A stretch of DNA of 64,000 nucleotides, taken from assembly GCA_022539475.1 (NCBI GenBank), contig VCMS01000038.1, positions 248,001 to 312,000 of the forward strand, written 5' to 3'. This DNA is from Gracilaria domingensis (lineage: Eukaryota > Rhodophyta > Florideophyceae > Gracilariales > Gracilariaceae). A program made the position numbers and the translations under genes. Positions 43,746 through 55,400 of this stretch are shown in pieces (positions within the stretch are counted from its first letter, which is position 1; the number at the start of each line of letters is the position of its first letter). The notes beneath the pieces were generated by a model. That model did no database searches, was not told the DNA's origin, and saw nothing but the letters and a program-made list of their open reading frames with translations.

Positions 43746-44049
43746 GTCCTAGACGTTGTTCTAGGTATTTCTGATCGACAACTTCTTCTTCTGCAAATGG
43801 AGGCGCTTCGTTGCACAGATGGCACACGGGTGCTACGCACACAGGCAGAGGCTACCCAGCGAATCGGTGGCCAATTTCTTGATTACTTTTTGGTTCCGAC
43901 TAGCCCTGATCGCTGTACACGAATCATGTCTTTTTGTCATTTCTCTGGCACTTTTTGGAAGCTTACAGCGCCGTGGTCTGCTTGTAGCAATCGGAATAAA
44001 ACTTGACTTACTTTTGCTTAAACTTTGCAAGTAGAATTGAAACTTGACA

Positions 44050-45120
44050 AGGTTAGGTACTGTTTACACATGTGAAACGTGTTACACCGCCGCCCTGCCG
44101 CCGCCCTGCCGCCGCCGCCGCACGCCTCGCCCAGCGACGAGCCCGTCGTCTGCGTGGGCAGCCGCGTCGCGCCTGCGATCGACCTGCACCCGGCGCCGCC
44201 GTCGCGACGCGCCGCAGTCCCCACCGCTGCGCGGCGTCGCCGCGCGCGCGGCGCCCCGCCTGCGCGCGAGGGACGCGTATACAGTTGTACCCGCCCTGCA
44301 GCCGCGCGCTCACGCCGCGCACGTCGCCCACCACGGGCGCGTGCAGCTGCGGCGCGCAAGCGCCCCGCCCGGGCGTCGGCCACATCGTCGTCGCCGTCGG
44401 CCGCGAGCGGCGCCGGAGCCACAGCCCTCGCCGCGGTTCTTCTGCGGCGGCTCCCGCGTTTGTCAGCGCGACGCCGCGCGGGATGCGCTGCACGACGGGC
44501 GCGGTCATCACACGCACGAGGTTCGTTCTTCGCGCCCACCGCGCGCGAACAGCGTGTGCATCTCACGGTTGGGCGACGACACGCCGCTGTCGTCGGCCGC
44601 GCCAAGGGTGACGGCGCGCTTTCGCGCTAGCGGGTGCAGCCGCAGGCAGTCCGCGTTGCTGTCGGCGGGCGTGGCGGCCGCGCAGTCGTTGATGGCGTCG
44701 TCCATCTCGCGCACGACGCACATCCACACGCTCTGGCACGGCGAGCCGTTGTCGGCGCACTCGGCGCGGAAGCGCGCGTGGTCGCTCCGATGACGGCTCG
44801 GAGCCGTGGAACGCGGCGACCCGCTCGTGGAAGCGCTCGCCGCGCGGCGTGGCGGCGGCGTCGGCGGAGCAGTCGCGCAGCGCGCGCGTGGAGTCGGGCT
44901 TCTGCGAGCTGCCCGGCCGTCGGTGTAGACACGGCCTGCTGGTGCAGGTCGATGCGCGCGTGCCGCGACGCGTCGGCGCGGATGGTGTGTAGCGCAGCAA
45001 GGCCGCGAGCGGCGCGGGCAGCGGCGCATGGCGCGCGCCGCGTCGCGTTGGGCGCTGCGGTCCGCGCGACTTGGCGCGCTACGCGGCCGCTCCACCGCGA
45101 TAACTGATGCGATGGCGGCG
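44050..45120 (-). pseudogene. Very GC-rich decayed coding block, identity unknown
   Basis: Over 70 percent GC by eye. On the minus strand, protein-like stretches appear in alternating frames: DASRHARIDLHQQAV, then DSTRALRDCSADAAATPRG, then FRAECADNGSPCQSVWMCVV with following VREMDDAINDC. This suggests one coding region broken by small indels. The Cys-containing middle piece is the most convincing. I recognise no family. The open frames on the plus strand are Arg/Ala-rich and look like by-products of composition. It could also be a GC-rich non-coding tract. Confidence 0.3.
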
Positions 45121-45405
45121 ACGCTCGTGTGGCTACACAAAGGCGAGTTGTTGAATGCGATGATAATATCGAGCAGAGACGGAACTCTCTGCTCGTACTC
45201 TTCGCCTTTTATTTTGTCTGGCCGCGTCCGGTCATCCCGGCAGTTCGACACAAATCGGAAACGTTTATTTCTACCGGTACTGCGTGGGTTGTCTTTCTTA
45301 CCAGAGGCGCAACACACGCAGGCCTTGAATCACTCGTCTTGTGTTTATGTTGCTGTCATTATTATTCCAACTACTTAAAACATAATAATCTATCGTAATG
45401 CTTTC

Positions 45406-45620
45406 TTAATTATTCCAATCACGTATAACCAATTGTTCAGTGTTATGAATGATTTTGTTGCGAAGAAGAATGTTTTCAAAAACAATGTTCATAGTTCGCT
45501 TAGTGAAAACATCTGCAAGGTGTAGAGCAAAACCCAAAAAGTGATGATCCACAGGATGTCCGAGTCCTGCTCCCTGTATGGGCAGACTCAGCAGAAGAGC
45601 CCTCTGTCCGCACTCAAGCC
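45406..45620 (-). pseudogene. Remnant of a Ty1/copia RNase H C-terminus
   Basis: On the minus strand the frame ending at TAA (45406-45408) reads GHPVDHHFLGFALHLADVFT, followed by KRTM. The HLADVFTK motif is the closing signature of copia RNase H. Nothing further upstream of Pol remains. The frame dissolves near 45620, where sequence related to the E4 leader region begins. It is a different copia lineage from E3 (IADGLTKRM). Confidence 0.65.
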
Positions 45621-45991
45621 GAAAAGCTAACCGGGTTTAAGGCCGGAGACGGTGCCTGGATATACCTTCAGAGGTGAGAAACCAAGAAAGGATGGTGATC
45701 AATACACAGTACGAAAACCCAGAGAAAAGGGGAAAGAAGGAGAAAGGAACTGTAAATACGGGGAATGCCTCAAAGGAAACCAACCCAGAAGCGGAGCCAA
45801 GGCCGGTGCCAACCGGCGGAAACAGGGCCGAGAGCGGAGCGACAACGGCGACCAATGCCGAAATAAACCCAATACAGGGGCGGAAACCAAACCTAAACCA
45901 GGTGACTATGTCCAAAGCGACGCCACTCCAGGGCCAAGACGCTTGACACTAGCCGGAATCGGATCAACAACAAATGACCATTCAGTGGTGA

Positions 45992-46290
45992 GACAGAGCT
46001 TCCTAAGTGACCCTGAGGGGATAGTTGTACAGGAACCAAACGTGGTTACCGGCCTAAAAAGGGGTTGTAAACCTACGAAGGAAGTACGAACTAGCACCAA
46101 GCCTTTGGTTAAGCGAGGCGACCTCAGTTGACTTAACTTAGTGCCCGCGACCGGGAAGTCACGCTCACCTAAGTAGGTTCAACTAGACATTAAACTAACA
46201 ACTATTAACTAATGTAGTGCACACCTAACGAAGTCCATACACGTGGCTAACCCACTGTCAGGGTGTCTAGAGAGGTGGTGCACTAGCTAA
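45992..46290. repeat. Left arm of a diverged large inverted repeat
   Basis: Read against the reverse complement of 48731-49124, several blocks match: GACAGA, CCAAACGTGG against CCAGACGTGG, GCTCACCTAAGTAGGT (exact), ACACGTGGCTA, and GTGCACTAG. Identity is patchy, perhaps 60-70 percent with gaps. Weaker similarity seems to continue outward to about 45690. Confidence 0.6.
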
Positions 46291-48730
46291 AAACTACACA
46301 ATATCCACGTGTCCATGACCATGCAATGGTTTCAAGACCGACTTCACCTGACAAGGTTCACCAGAAACATCCCCAACATTACCCAAGTAGTGGGGCCAGT
46401 CTCGACGAGAACAGCACCTCATCCCGGAGGGAGCGCACATCCTAAGCAGGCTCATCAGTACCCGTGAGGGGTGGTTTTGCACTACATATCGCCCTCCTTA
46501 GCCGAGGGTGCATGCGCCCGAAAGCGGGAACAACCCACTTCCACCTCGTACTGACGAGCGTTCAACACTAACTTCACCGACCATCCGGTTGTCATGTATC
46601 ATCACATCCGCACCGCGGCGAACGACGTTCACTTCCTCAACCGCACGGTGGTACCATCCACACATAACTCACACAGAGTGTTCTCCTTTACAGGATCATT
46701 GACCACCAACGTACCATAACCTTTGTAGGTTTTATACCAACTTCCCATCCAATAGGATACTTGACAGGGCTGACAACACCCTTCCGGGGTCCAACCTGCG
46801 AAGGTTTGACTCCCTCTTTGTTCACCTTTCGAGGTCCAGATCGTGTAGCGAGAGACCGAAAACGGTAGCGTTACAACACCGGTGTTCACGGTTCCAATGG
46901 CTTTCCCAGATATAGGGCGTCACACGAGAGGTAGTACCCTGCGGGTTCAGCTGTGTCTCCTTCGGATTCCGACTTCAGAGACATCCGACAAAACTTGTCT
47001 CAACGACGAAATTTGTCCTGACAGAGCTGTTCAGCTTCACCAGAAACTGGTTATAACTCTTCACGAGTGAACCTAGCTGCTAGCCGTTCACATACGGAGC
47101 TCAACAAGCCATATTCCATCCCTAAAGGGCAACATAGCCGTGTACGGTACAATCTGAAACTCAGCTGTAAAGTTCTATTCAGGAGATAAAATATTACGAC
47201 AGAGAACCAATTCCCCATCCTCCCAATGCAGGGCGAGAAAAACGAGTGACCACGGCGTGGTGTGCATCATGTGCTCTCCTGGAGAATACGCCCGAGCGAG
47301 ATACACCGAGACCGGTATCATTAAGATATTGACACCGATAAGCGGTAGACACGGCAAGGTGCCACGCCACCAGGCACAACCCGAAACGGGGGGACATGCA
47401 TACACTACCTTGGTGTTTCACACTGCAACGCGGGCAACCATCTCCTTCACTGCGTGAATTCACATCTTCTTCTACCCATATGGGTTCTCAAAACCTCTTC
47501 CCGTAAAAGGACACATCCATGCATCCATGAGGATTCTACCTTTCCAGACCCAAAAACAGGGTGACTGCACCGATATCGATCGCTTCATCTCCCAAAAAGG
47601 GCTGTCCGAGACCGACTACGCGGTCGCTGTATTGCGCGAGAAACTGCATATGCATGCACAAACAAGTTCCACCAATATAGCTGAAATCCCGTTAGGGCCA
47701 CTTCATATCTGTGTGAGGTCTTCCCTCAGTGAGGTTCCATGTTAATTGAGAGTCTCTCACTACAGATGAATCCGTGTCCTCCGAGAAAACACTACTCCTG
47801 AAGTAGGATCACATATCATCAGCCATTTCCACCTTTGCCAACATCAGCCATGTACCGACGCATCCGGTTCATTGATATTCATCACCGTTGAACGGTTCCA
47901 TGAACGACTATTCACTTCACCGGAAGCGGTTTGAATCTAATTGCCGAGACCGGAACAACAGTGTAGAACAAACCTGCAAAGGTCACGCGCTACTGTGCTC
48001 ACCTTCTAACCTCACCTCAGGTGTATACCACTTTGGCTCGGAACCATGCGCTGGTTGCTATTTCTTAGGAGGCACGGAAATATTTTCCCATTACGTTGAT
48101 GAGGCAAGAAACCGACGCGCGGTAGCTTTCCTCACTGGAACATAGCGGAAAAACCATGCGCCATACCGTACTGACGGTGAACATGCAGTCACTGCACTCC
48201 CTGTACAATTGGGACAGTTTTCGACTCGTCGCGGTACCATATTCAACCCACACTGGGTACCAAAAACACCAAAATATCCACTTTGGCTTCATTCTGGCTG
48301 ATGCGGCAATCCAGCAATGCAACACCATACCATTGGTTCTGCACTCTGACACGTGGAGTTGTGCCATGCATTCCGATTGGGCGATTTGAGTGCCAAGTGG
48401 CCATGTGCACTATCGTCCGATTGCGGAGTCTCCATGCGCCGTGGCAAGCCAAAAAATCAAATAAATTAATTTTGGCACGCCCACCTGGGCTGGCACCACA
48501 GGGGTGTGTAGAGCAACGCATTTTGCGTGGTTATCAGGATGATGCGCCTCATATACTCAGGAGAGTGATACGAGGATGCACTCGAAGAGTTATGAGTTGG
48601 ACCCAATTTTGGCGGTTACTTTTGGAATGGCTTTCCCACAGTTACCTGTAATCAGGGTTGCCATTGCTGGCCAATACCGCTAGGTGGACGCCTGTACTAC
48701 ACCACCCTGTGTGTGCATATTACGGGACAA
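46291..48730. other. Non-coding interior between the inverted arms
   Basis: 2.4 kb without a long open frame, rich in short repeated words (CACGTG, ATGGCTTTCCCA at 46897 and 48628). I see no transposase, RNA gene or other coding feature. It may be one or two long LTRs of E4-type elements in head-to-head arrangement, or the body of a foldback element. Confidence 0.4.
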
Positions 48731-49124
48731 TAACTAGTGCACCTGAGGTGCCTGACACTGGGCTAGCGGGAGGTTCGGCTTGTCCCAATGGACAAGTCAC
48801 AATTTATTGTGCTAACCTTCCAAGTTTCTGGGCAACAGAGTACACTGGGCTAGCCACGTGTACGGATCCCTGCGGGTGTGCACCACGTGTACATAGTTAG
48901 TTTAGACCTACTTAGGTGAGCTCGACCTCGTCGTCGCGAGCACCTTTGTAAAGTCAACCCGAGCACTTCTAAGTGAACTCTTTGTCGAGTAGCGCTCTCC
49001 TGAGTGGACTCTACACGAGTGAGGCTCTGGCGCCAACCGCCTACGTGGGTTATCACTCTCGCGAGTATAGCCACGTCTGGTTACGGTGGTCCTACCCTCT
49101 CGGTACCTTTGAGGAACATCTGTC
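48731..49124. repeat. Right arm of the diverged inverted repeat
   Basis: Partner of 45992-46290. It includes two tandem copies of ACACTGGGCTAGC (48756 and 48842 region) and CCTACTTAGGTGAGC at 48907-48921, which is complementary to the left arm. It merges into the untranslated leader of E4. Confidence 0.6.
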
Positions 49125-49811
49125 GTTGACGTCGGGACCTGAGGGTCGTACCGAGGAGGTATAGGACTAGATTACGAAGTGATCCGACTCTGTATAGAGT
49201 TTTGCCGTGTTTACGGAAACCCGTGCATTACCGTTGGAGGATCTCGCCCCGCTCCGGGCACAGTGCCGAGGAGGCCCTACCCGTCGCGTGTGGGTGTTGT
49301 TTGGTTGTTGCTTTCTGCTGCTTTCCCTCTCGGGACTACACCTGTCGTTGGTCGTGTTTCATCGTTGCCGATACCACCCCATCTCTGGAGTTTCTCATCG
49401 TTTCCTCACGACGTGGCCTAGCACCTCTGTAGGTATAGCCAGTTGCCACTTCGGCCTTACAATCGAGTTACGGTGGTACAGAGGGCTCTGTCACTGGTCT
49501 GCCATCTCTCACGAGAGCGGACCTTCGGACAGTCTGGTGGGTTTCACTCTTCCGAGTTTGCCCCACAAAGTGGTCTCCCGACTTAGAACCGTTTTAAGTC
49601 ACTGTCGTGGAATTGACTTGATTGTTGACGGATCACCGTTGTCTGACAACGATCAGGGGACTCTTTAGAGTTTTGGAGGTTGACAACTTTTGAACGTGAA
49701 CCGCTGACGTGGTGGTTTACCGAGAAGGTTTATTGAGTTTTCTTGTTCTTTGGAGACTCGTGTACGAGTTTAAATGGATCATCTGGATCAGATTGCTTAC
49801 TGGTTTTCAGT

Positions 49812-51881
49812 ATGCCGCAACCGCCTCGAGGTTCTCGAGCTGGTTCCGCGCGGTCGTCAGCTGCGGTTCTACCCGTTGCACCGACGTCCCGGTCTATCCC
49901 AGATGAGGCGCAACCTCTTGAGGTCGTACCCCGCCCCCGGAGAACGCGTTCAGTTACAGAAGCACCCAAGGGAAATGTGGGTTCTGCTCAACCCGTCGTT
50001 GAGACACCATCCATGGTTAATCCTAACGCTGCTACCGTAGCCGAGTTGGCTAGGTTGGAATCCCGCTTGGATATTAATCACGCTGCTCACGTGGAACTCC
50101 TACAGGATGTTACCTCGTTGAGGACGCAGGTTGATAATGCCCAGGTGAGGGATGTCTCAGGAGACTTACGTCTTCTGAGAAGGGACGTGAATTCCATTAT
50201 GGAAAATCTGGGTACCCCAGACGTCTTCGTCACGGAGTACCGGGCATTTGTCGAGGAAATGCGCACCGATATCGGTCGAATTCGTTCGCGCTTGGAAACG
50301 CTGGAGGATACAATCCGTATGGATGAAGCTGTGGACGCACAGGTTCCTCAAGGAAATCCATCTGCGGATGAAGACCATCGTTCGGTGAAGCAGAAACGTC
50401 GACACCCAAGACGAGTTCACTATGATTCGGATTCATCGCGCTCTGACTCGAGCGGCATGACTGAAGACAGTTCGTCAGATTCATCTGATAGTGATGACAA
50501 CCGTCATAGGTCACGTTCGACACGGTCGAAAGCGACGCAGTCTACTCAGGCAGTGATGAGATCACGCGTGAAAGGACGGCGCCACTTAGGACTCAAAGAG
50601 TTAAAGCCGACGGACCCGCTCTACACAAAGCTGTTGTCGTACCGCTATTATCGGTTGGAAGATGTTACTTCGAATCGCTCCTCGCGAGGAACCGGTAAAG
50701 TGAAGGACTACATTCGAAGGTTGAATGTTACCCTTGAAACAAGGAAGTTCTCGGGGACAGATCGTATCCTTATCTTGGATTTCCTTGCCAGGTTCGTCCA
50801 GGAGGCCAATATACTCGGTATGAGTGAAGCACAGGCATATGTGGCACTGCCGTACTTCCTAACAGGGACTGCGGAAGATCAGTACAACTCAGTTCGAGGA
50901 ACCTCGAGAGCCTCGGAAGAAGGAGTCACGTGTTGGCCGGAAGCCGTGAACTACCTTCTCAGGTCGTACGCGACTTCCAACGCGATTTACAGCGCTACTC
51001 TTGCTGTTCGCGAGACTAGACAGAAGAGTGGAGAATCTGAAACGGTTTATTCAACGCGGTTGAACAAAGCGTTTCACCGATGTGGTAATGTGTATTCCGC
51101 ACAGGAGCGGTGTACCATGCTTGTTGATGGTTTGGACCCCACCACTCGGTCGTTGGTCGCTCGCCGACGCGAGGAAAAACGACGAATGACGTACCTAGAG
51201 TTGGTTAATTACGCCCAGGCGGAAGGAGAGACGTATCGAGCCCGCAACCCGGGGCAGCGCCGCTCGAAAGCGCTACTCGCGGAGAGTTCGTCACGATCGA
51301 TGTCGGTTTTGCGACGTGAAACCACTGTCGGTGATGCTGATAACGTCCACTTCATCGGAAGTAATCCCGATTCTTACGGATCTACGGACCTGCCGTCAAC
51401 CTCGATTCCGAGCACGGAAGAAGACCCCGCATTGTATGCCCAAGGTGTCCCGGTGCCTGCAGCCCCGCTGCCTTACGCTAACAATTCATCGCGTCTGAAC
51501 CGTCCAGGGTGGAAGGACACAGCACCACAACGTCGAGTGGACAATCGCCCTCGCGACAAACCGGCCTCGGTCATATGTTACCAGTGCTACCTTCCAGGTC
51601 ACGTATCGACGCAGTGCGTATTTCCGCCGTCGCACAGGCCAAAAATTATTGCGTATTACGACGCCCTCACGCCCGAGGAAAAGGAATCTGCTCCACGAAA
51701 GGAATATGATAAGGCCAGAGCTGAACTGGGATTACCGGTTCCGGTCTATGCTCAGCCCTCCGTTCCGGCACAGGCACCTTCGAACCAGGTTCAAGGCGAA
51801 GTACCCACGCATGGGATTCAGTTAGGCTCCCTGAACGGAGTTCACGCACCGAATTCGGTGAGCCCCGTTCAGAAAAACTGA
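49812..51881 (+). CDS. gag: E4 Gag with CCHC knuckle
   Basis: About 689 residues, intact. I chose the Met at 49812 (MPQPPRGSRAGS) over the more upstream Met at 49743, because the 23 codons between read like leader. An N-terminal Ser/Pro/Arg region and a helical coiled segment (LARLESRLDINHAAHVELLQ) come first. A Ser/Asp-rich linker follows, then the retrotransposon Gag core (YIRRLNVTLETRKFSGTDRI, AQAYVALPYFLTGTAEDQYN, TRLNKAFHRCGNVYSAQERC). The knuckle CYQCYLPGHVSTQC (CX2CX4HX4C) binds the RNA genome. Gag's open frame contrasts with the broken pol downstream. Confidence 0.85.
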   Translation: MPQPPRGSRAGSARSSAAVLPVAPTSRSIPDEAQPLEVVPRPRRTRSVTEAPKGNVGSAQPVVETPSMVNPNAATVAELARLESRLDINHAAHVELLQDVTSLRTQVDNAQVRDVSGDLRLLRRDVNSIMENLGTPDVFVTEYRAFVEEMRTDIGRIRSRLETLEDTIRMDEAVDAQVPQGNPSADEDHRSVKQKRRHPRRVHYDSDSSRSDSSGMTEDSSSDSSDSDDNRHRSRSTRSKATQSTQAVMRSRVKGRRHLGLKELKPTDPLYTKLLSYRYYRLEDVTSNRSSRGTGKVKDYIRRLNVTLETRKFSGTDRILILDFLARFVQEANILGMSEAQAYVALPYFLTGTAEDQYNSVRGTSRASEEGVTCWPEAVNYLLRSYATSNAIYSATLAVRETRQKSGESETVYSTRLNKAFHRCGNVYSAQERCTMLVDGLDPTTRSLVARRREEKRRMTYLELVNYAQAEGETYRARNPGQRRSKALLAESSSRSMSVLRRETTVGDADNVHFIGSNPDSYGSTDLPSTSIPSTEEDPALYAQGVPVPAAPLPYANNSSRLNRPGWKDTAPQRRVDNRPRDKPASVICYQCYLPGHVSTQCVFPPSHRPKIIAYYDALTPEEKESAPRKEYDKARAELGLPVPVYAQPSVPAQAPSNQVQGEVPTHGIQLGSLNGVHAPNSVSPVQKN

Positions 51882-52078
51882 CTTCGGGAGTTTCCCCTAC
51901 GGGAGGGGCGCCTTCCGAGCCAAAGTTGAAGGCGCCCGAGGCGTCACAGCTTCGCTCTCCAGCTGTTAGAATCCTTTCAAGGATAGCGGCTACAACTGAC
52001 GTGAGCTCAGAACACCTTTTGGTTCTACGTCGTCCGTAGATACGGTCCCGTAATCTCCGTATTCCGGAAAGAGTTCTT

Positions 52079-52462
52079 GTGATGGCCAAGAGAAACTACA
52101 AAGTTTATGCCGATCTTGGCTTTTCTAACCAGTTCATGGTTCGACAGTTGTCTGTGCTGGATACAGGAGCTGCACCGAACCTGATTCACCTTGAGTTGGT
52201 GCCACCCGCGCTACGGGATGAAATTCGTCATGGTCCAGGTTTGGACATCGCGGATGCCAACAATAACACGTTGCGTACTCTTGGGTACATACCTCTCATG
52301 GTACGATTAGGAACCTGTATGGTTAAAGTGGATTTCATGGTTTCCAAAAGCATTGCCGCACCGGTGATACTCGGTTGTGACTTTTGTGACCGTTTTGTTG
52401 AAGCGATTCGACCTCGAGCTCAGTTGTTACCATGGATGATGGTTCCGAAATACCGATTGTAA
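52079..52462 (+). CDS. E4 aspartic protease
   Basis: LSVLDTGAAPNLI is the retropepsin D-T-G active site, and APVILGCDFCDRF is the second conserved strand (I-L-G). The frame ends at 52462, overlapping the next frame by about 30 bp. That overlap could be a programmed frameshift or a mutation. There is no Met that clearly fixes its start; the 197 bp after Gag also encode Pro/Ser-rich residues. Confidence 0.75.
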   Translation: MMAKRNYKVYADLGFSNQFMVRQLSVLDTGAAPNLIHLELVPPALRDEIRHGPGLDIADANNNTLRTLGYIPLMVRLGTCMVKVDFMVSKSIAAPVILGCDFCDRFVEAIRPRAQLLPWMMVPKYRL

Positions 52463-55400
52463 GGAAACCGCTAAGGAGAGCTACACGCAAGCGCGTCCCG
52501 CTCCCTGCTGCACAGGAAGTTCCAACCGTCGACCCGGTATCATCTAAGCTCCATGTGGCTCATGCCATCGCAATCCCTGCGCAATCCCACGTTTGGGTCA
52601 CCATAACTACTAAGCAGTCTGGTCTACGTGTGGTACAACCATTGCCATCATTGTATGATCAGAAGCAACTCGCTTTGGCGAACGGAGTAATCTCGGTGGA
52701 ACCCGACAAACCATTCAGAGTTTTGGTAGCCAACTTTGGCACAACCCGACAGTGGTTAGCTAAAAACCAAATCCTGGGTACCACTCTCCCAAACCCTGCT
52801 GCTATCGTACCGACGAAGATACCCGTTGCTGTTCTCGGTATAACCGATGCTAAGGAGAGGGAGGGATCAGCGGAAACCGCTTTTACCGCATCGGTTACCC
52901 CGGCGAGCGAAGTCACCGAATCGCTGGCACCCACCGAGGGTAAAGCGTTGCCACCAGGAACGGAAGATACAGACCCTGTCAAGGAACTGGAACAGTTGAA
53001 TTTTGATCATGTACCTGAATCTCATAGAGGTAAGCTAAGAGAAATGTTGAGGGAGTTCACACCCATGTGGGATGGATCCCTCCGGACAATTGGAATCACG
53101 TAACACCGTATTGACCTACTTCCAGGTACTAGCCCCATTTCCCAACACCCATACCGGGCTGGTCCCAAAGCTAGGGAAGAAGAGCAATCTCAGGTTGAGA
53201 AGATGTTACGCGCTGGCGTCATAGAGGCGGCTCAATCCGCTTGGGCCTCACCCGTGGTGCCCGTTCCAAAAGCGGACGGATCATGGCGATTCTGTATTGA
53301 TTACCGTCGTCTAAATTCGGTCACCGTCAAAGACGTTTATCCCATACCCAGGATGGACGAATACATTGACTCGCTTGGGAGTGCTACAGTGTTCACGGCC
53401 TTGGATGCCAATTGGGGATACTGGCAAGTTCCGATCCGTGAAAAGGATAAGGACAAAACTGCTTTTGTGTGCCACCAAGGTTTGTACCGGTTTAAACGAA
53501 TGCCGTTCGGATTAACCAACGCACCGGCTACGTTTCAACGTGCTATCGATATCCTCTTGGCTCGATTCAAGTGGAAGACCTGCTTGGTGTATCTTGACGA
53601 TATCATCGTGTTCTCCGATAACCTTGATGACCACTTAACACACGTCCGGGACGTCATGAGAGTCCTCAGGGACGCGGGCATTACGCTGAAACTCAAGAAG
53701 TGCGAGTTCTTCACAGATTCTGGCAAATACCTAGGGCATATCATTCGACCTGGACAGCTCTCAGTTGACGCAGTTCGCGTGAAGTCGCTGAAGGAAGCGA
53801 AACACCATACGACACAAACGGAACTCCGCAGTTTTCTGGGTCTTTGTAATGTATATCGGCGTTTTGTCCCGAACTTCGCAGATATTGCGACCCATCTTAA
53901 CCACCTTTTGAGGAAAGGTCAACCAGTTCAACTGGAACCCCTAGGCGACGCGGAAGCGTCTGCCTTTTCGGCATTAATTGACGCAGTAACGTCACCGCCA
54001 ATCTTGGCTTTGCCTTCCATTCGAAGTAGACACTGATGCCAGTGCACACCAGGTTGGTTGCGCCCTGTTTCAGGTCACGGAAGACGGCGTGAGACATCCA
54101 ATTGGATACTGGTCGCGATCCTTGAACGTACACGAACGTAACTACTCAGTTTCGGAGAAAGAGTGCTTAGCCGTTGTATGGGCTCTAACTACACTGAGGC
54201 CATATCTTATGGGCAACCATTTTACGGTACATACGGACCACTCATCTCTCCGATGGCTCATGGAAATCTTGGAACCATCAGGACGCTTGATGCATTGGCG
54301 CTTGAGGTTATCGGAGTTCGATTTCACAGGTACGTACAAAAAAGGAACATTGAATCTGCAGGCAGATGCACTCTCCGCTTGGGAACAAATGCAGAAGCGG
54401 CACCAGTTGACGATCTGGATATACCATGCTTTATGGTGGAAGAACAAGCAGGTTGGGTCGAATCTTTGTCGGATGACATCTGTGACGACATCCTGCTCAC
54501 TTCTGAGAAGTTAGATCCCTTGACTGGATCTTTTGTACCCATCACTCCCGAGGAGATGATCCGAGAACAGCAAACGGATGAGTTTTGTACGCGAATTCGC
54601 GCTCTTCTCAATGGAGGAGATCGTATACCTTTTCAGGTTAACGATCAGGGGTACCTGGTTAGGTTGGTTGAAGCGTATACCCAAATGGTGGTCCCATACT
54701 CGCTGCAAAACCGTGTGTTGGTCATGACACACTATGTGAAGGTAGGAGCCCACCCAGGAGGTCGAAAACTATACTTGACCCTGCGTAGGGATTTTTACTG
54801 GCCGTCAATGGCATTGGACTGCTACGCAGTACGACGATCTTGCACCGAGTGCGCTAAGAATAACGTGAAACTTTGTAAGTACTCGAAGAATTTAACGCTG
54901 TTCCCAGCACGGTCTCCTTTGGAGTTTATCGCTATCGATATCTTAGGTGAATTGATCAGAACCGCAAGAGGTAATCGATACCTTCTGGTTATCACCGATC
55001 GGTTCTCTAAGTTGGTACGGACAGTCCCGCTGAAACGGATTACGGCCACCGTGGTTGCACAAGCTTTTGTCACCCACTGGGTCTTTGTGTACGGTCCACC
55101 GGTTCATCTATTATCAGATAACGGTTCACAGTTCACGTCGAAGTTTTTCCAGGACGTCTGTCGGATCTTGAGTGTCAAGAATCTATTTACGACCACCTAC
55201 CACCCCCAAACAAATGGTCAGGTAGAACGATTTAACCGTACCATGCTGAATGCATTAAGATCTTATGTGGCAGATCATCCTAAGGATTGGGATTTGTATA
55301 CGGACGCTATTACGTATGCGTACAACACCCAAGTCCACCGGGTAACGAAGCTAGCACCTTTTGAGTTGGTATTGTCAAGAGTACCGCCACCGGTTGCAAT

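Larger units (their letters stand above)
35616..44006 (+). pseudogene. Acidic multi-exon gene, apparently split by the E3 retrotransposon
   Basis: Exon 1 (35616-36202) encodes a highly acidic protein with a tandem repeat of about 31 residues based on EDVDNEGGGWE...EEE...VSEAY. A GT-AG intron (36203-36308) joins in frame to exon 2 (36309-36542), which is acidic and then helical. A strong donor at its end (ATGAG, then GTAAAG) pairs with CCTCAG at 36627, giving an 85-bp intron and exon 3 from 36628. Exon 3 is open up to the E3 target duplication, GTCCT (36671-36675). It continues in the same frame after the second GTCCT (43746-43750) to a stop at 44004-44006, through a Leu/Gln-rich helix. E3 therefore seems to lie in a coding exon. 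The family is not recognised. Exons 1 and 2 are well supported; exon 3 and the allele's loss of function are inference. Confidence 0.55.

Noticed and set aside
45652-46131. 159-codon plus-strand ORF rich in Lys/Arg/Gly
   Set aside because: It lies in the inverted homologue of the E4 untranslated leader, and its composition is explained by purine-rich DNA. No family features.
49029-49042. TGGCGCCAACCGCC as the E4 primer-binding site
   Set aside because: The bases before it (GAGGCTC) do not end in CA, and no LTR partner exists to confirm a border.
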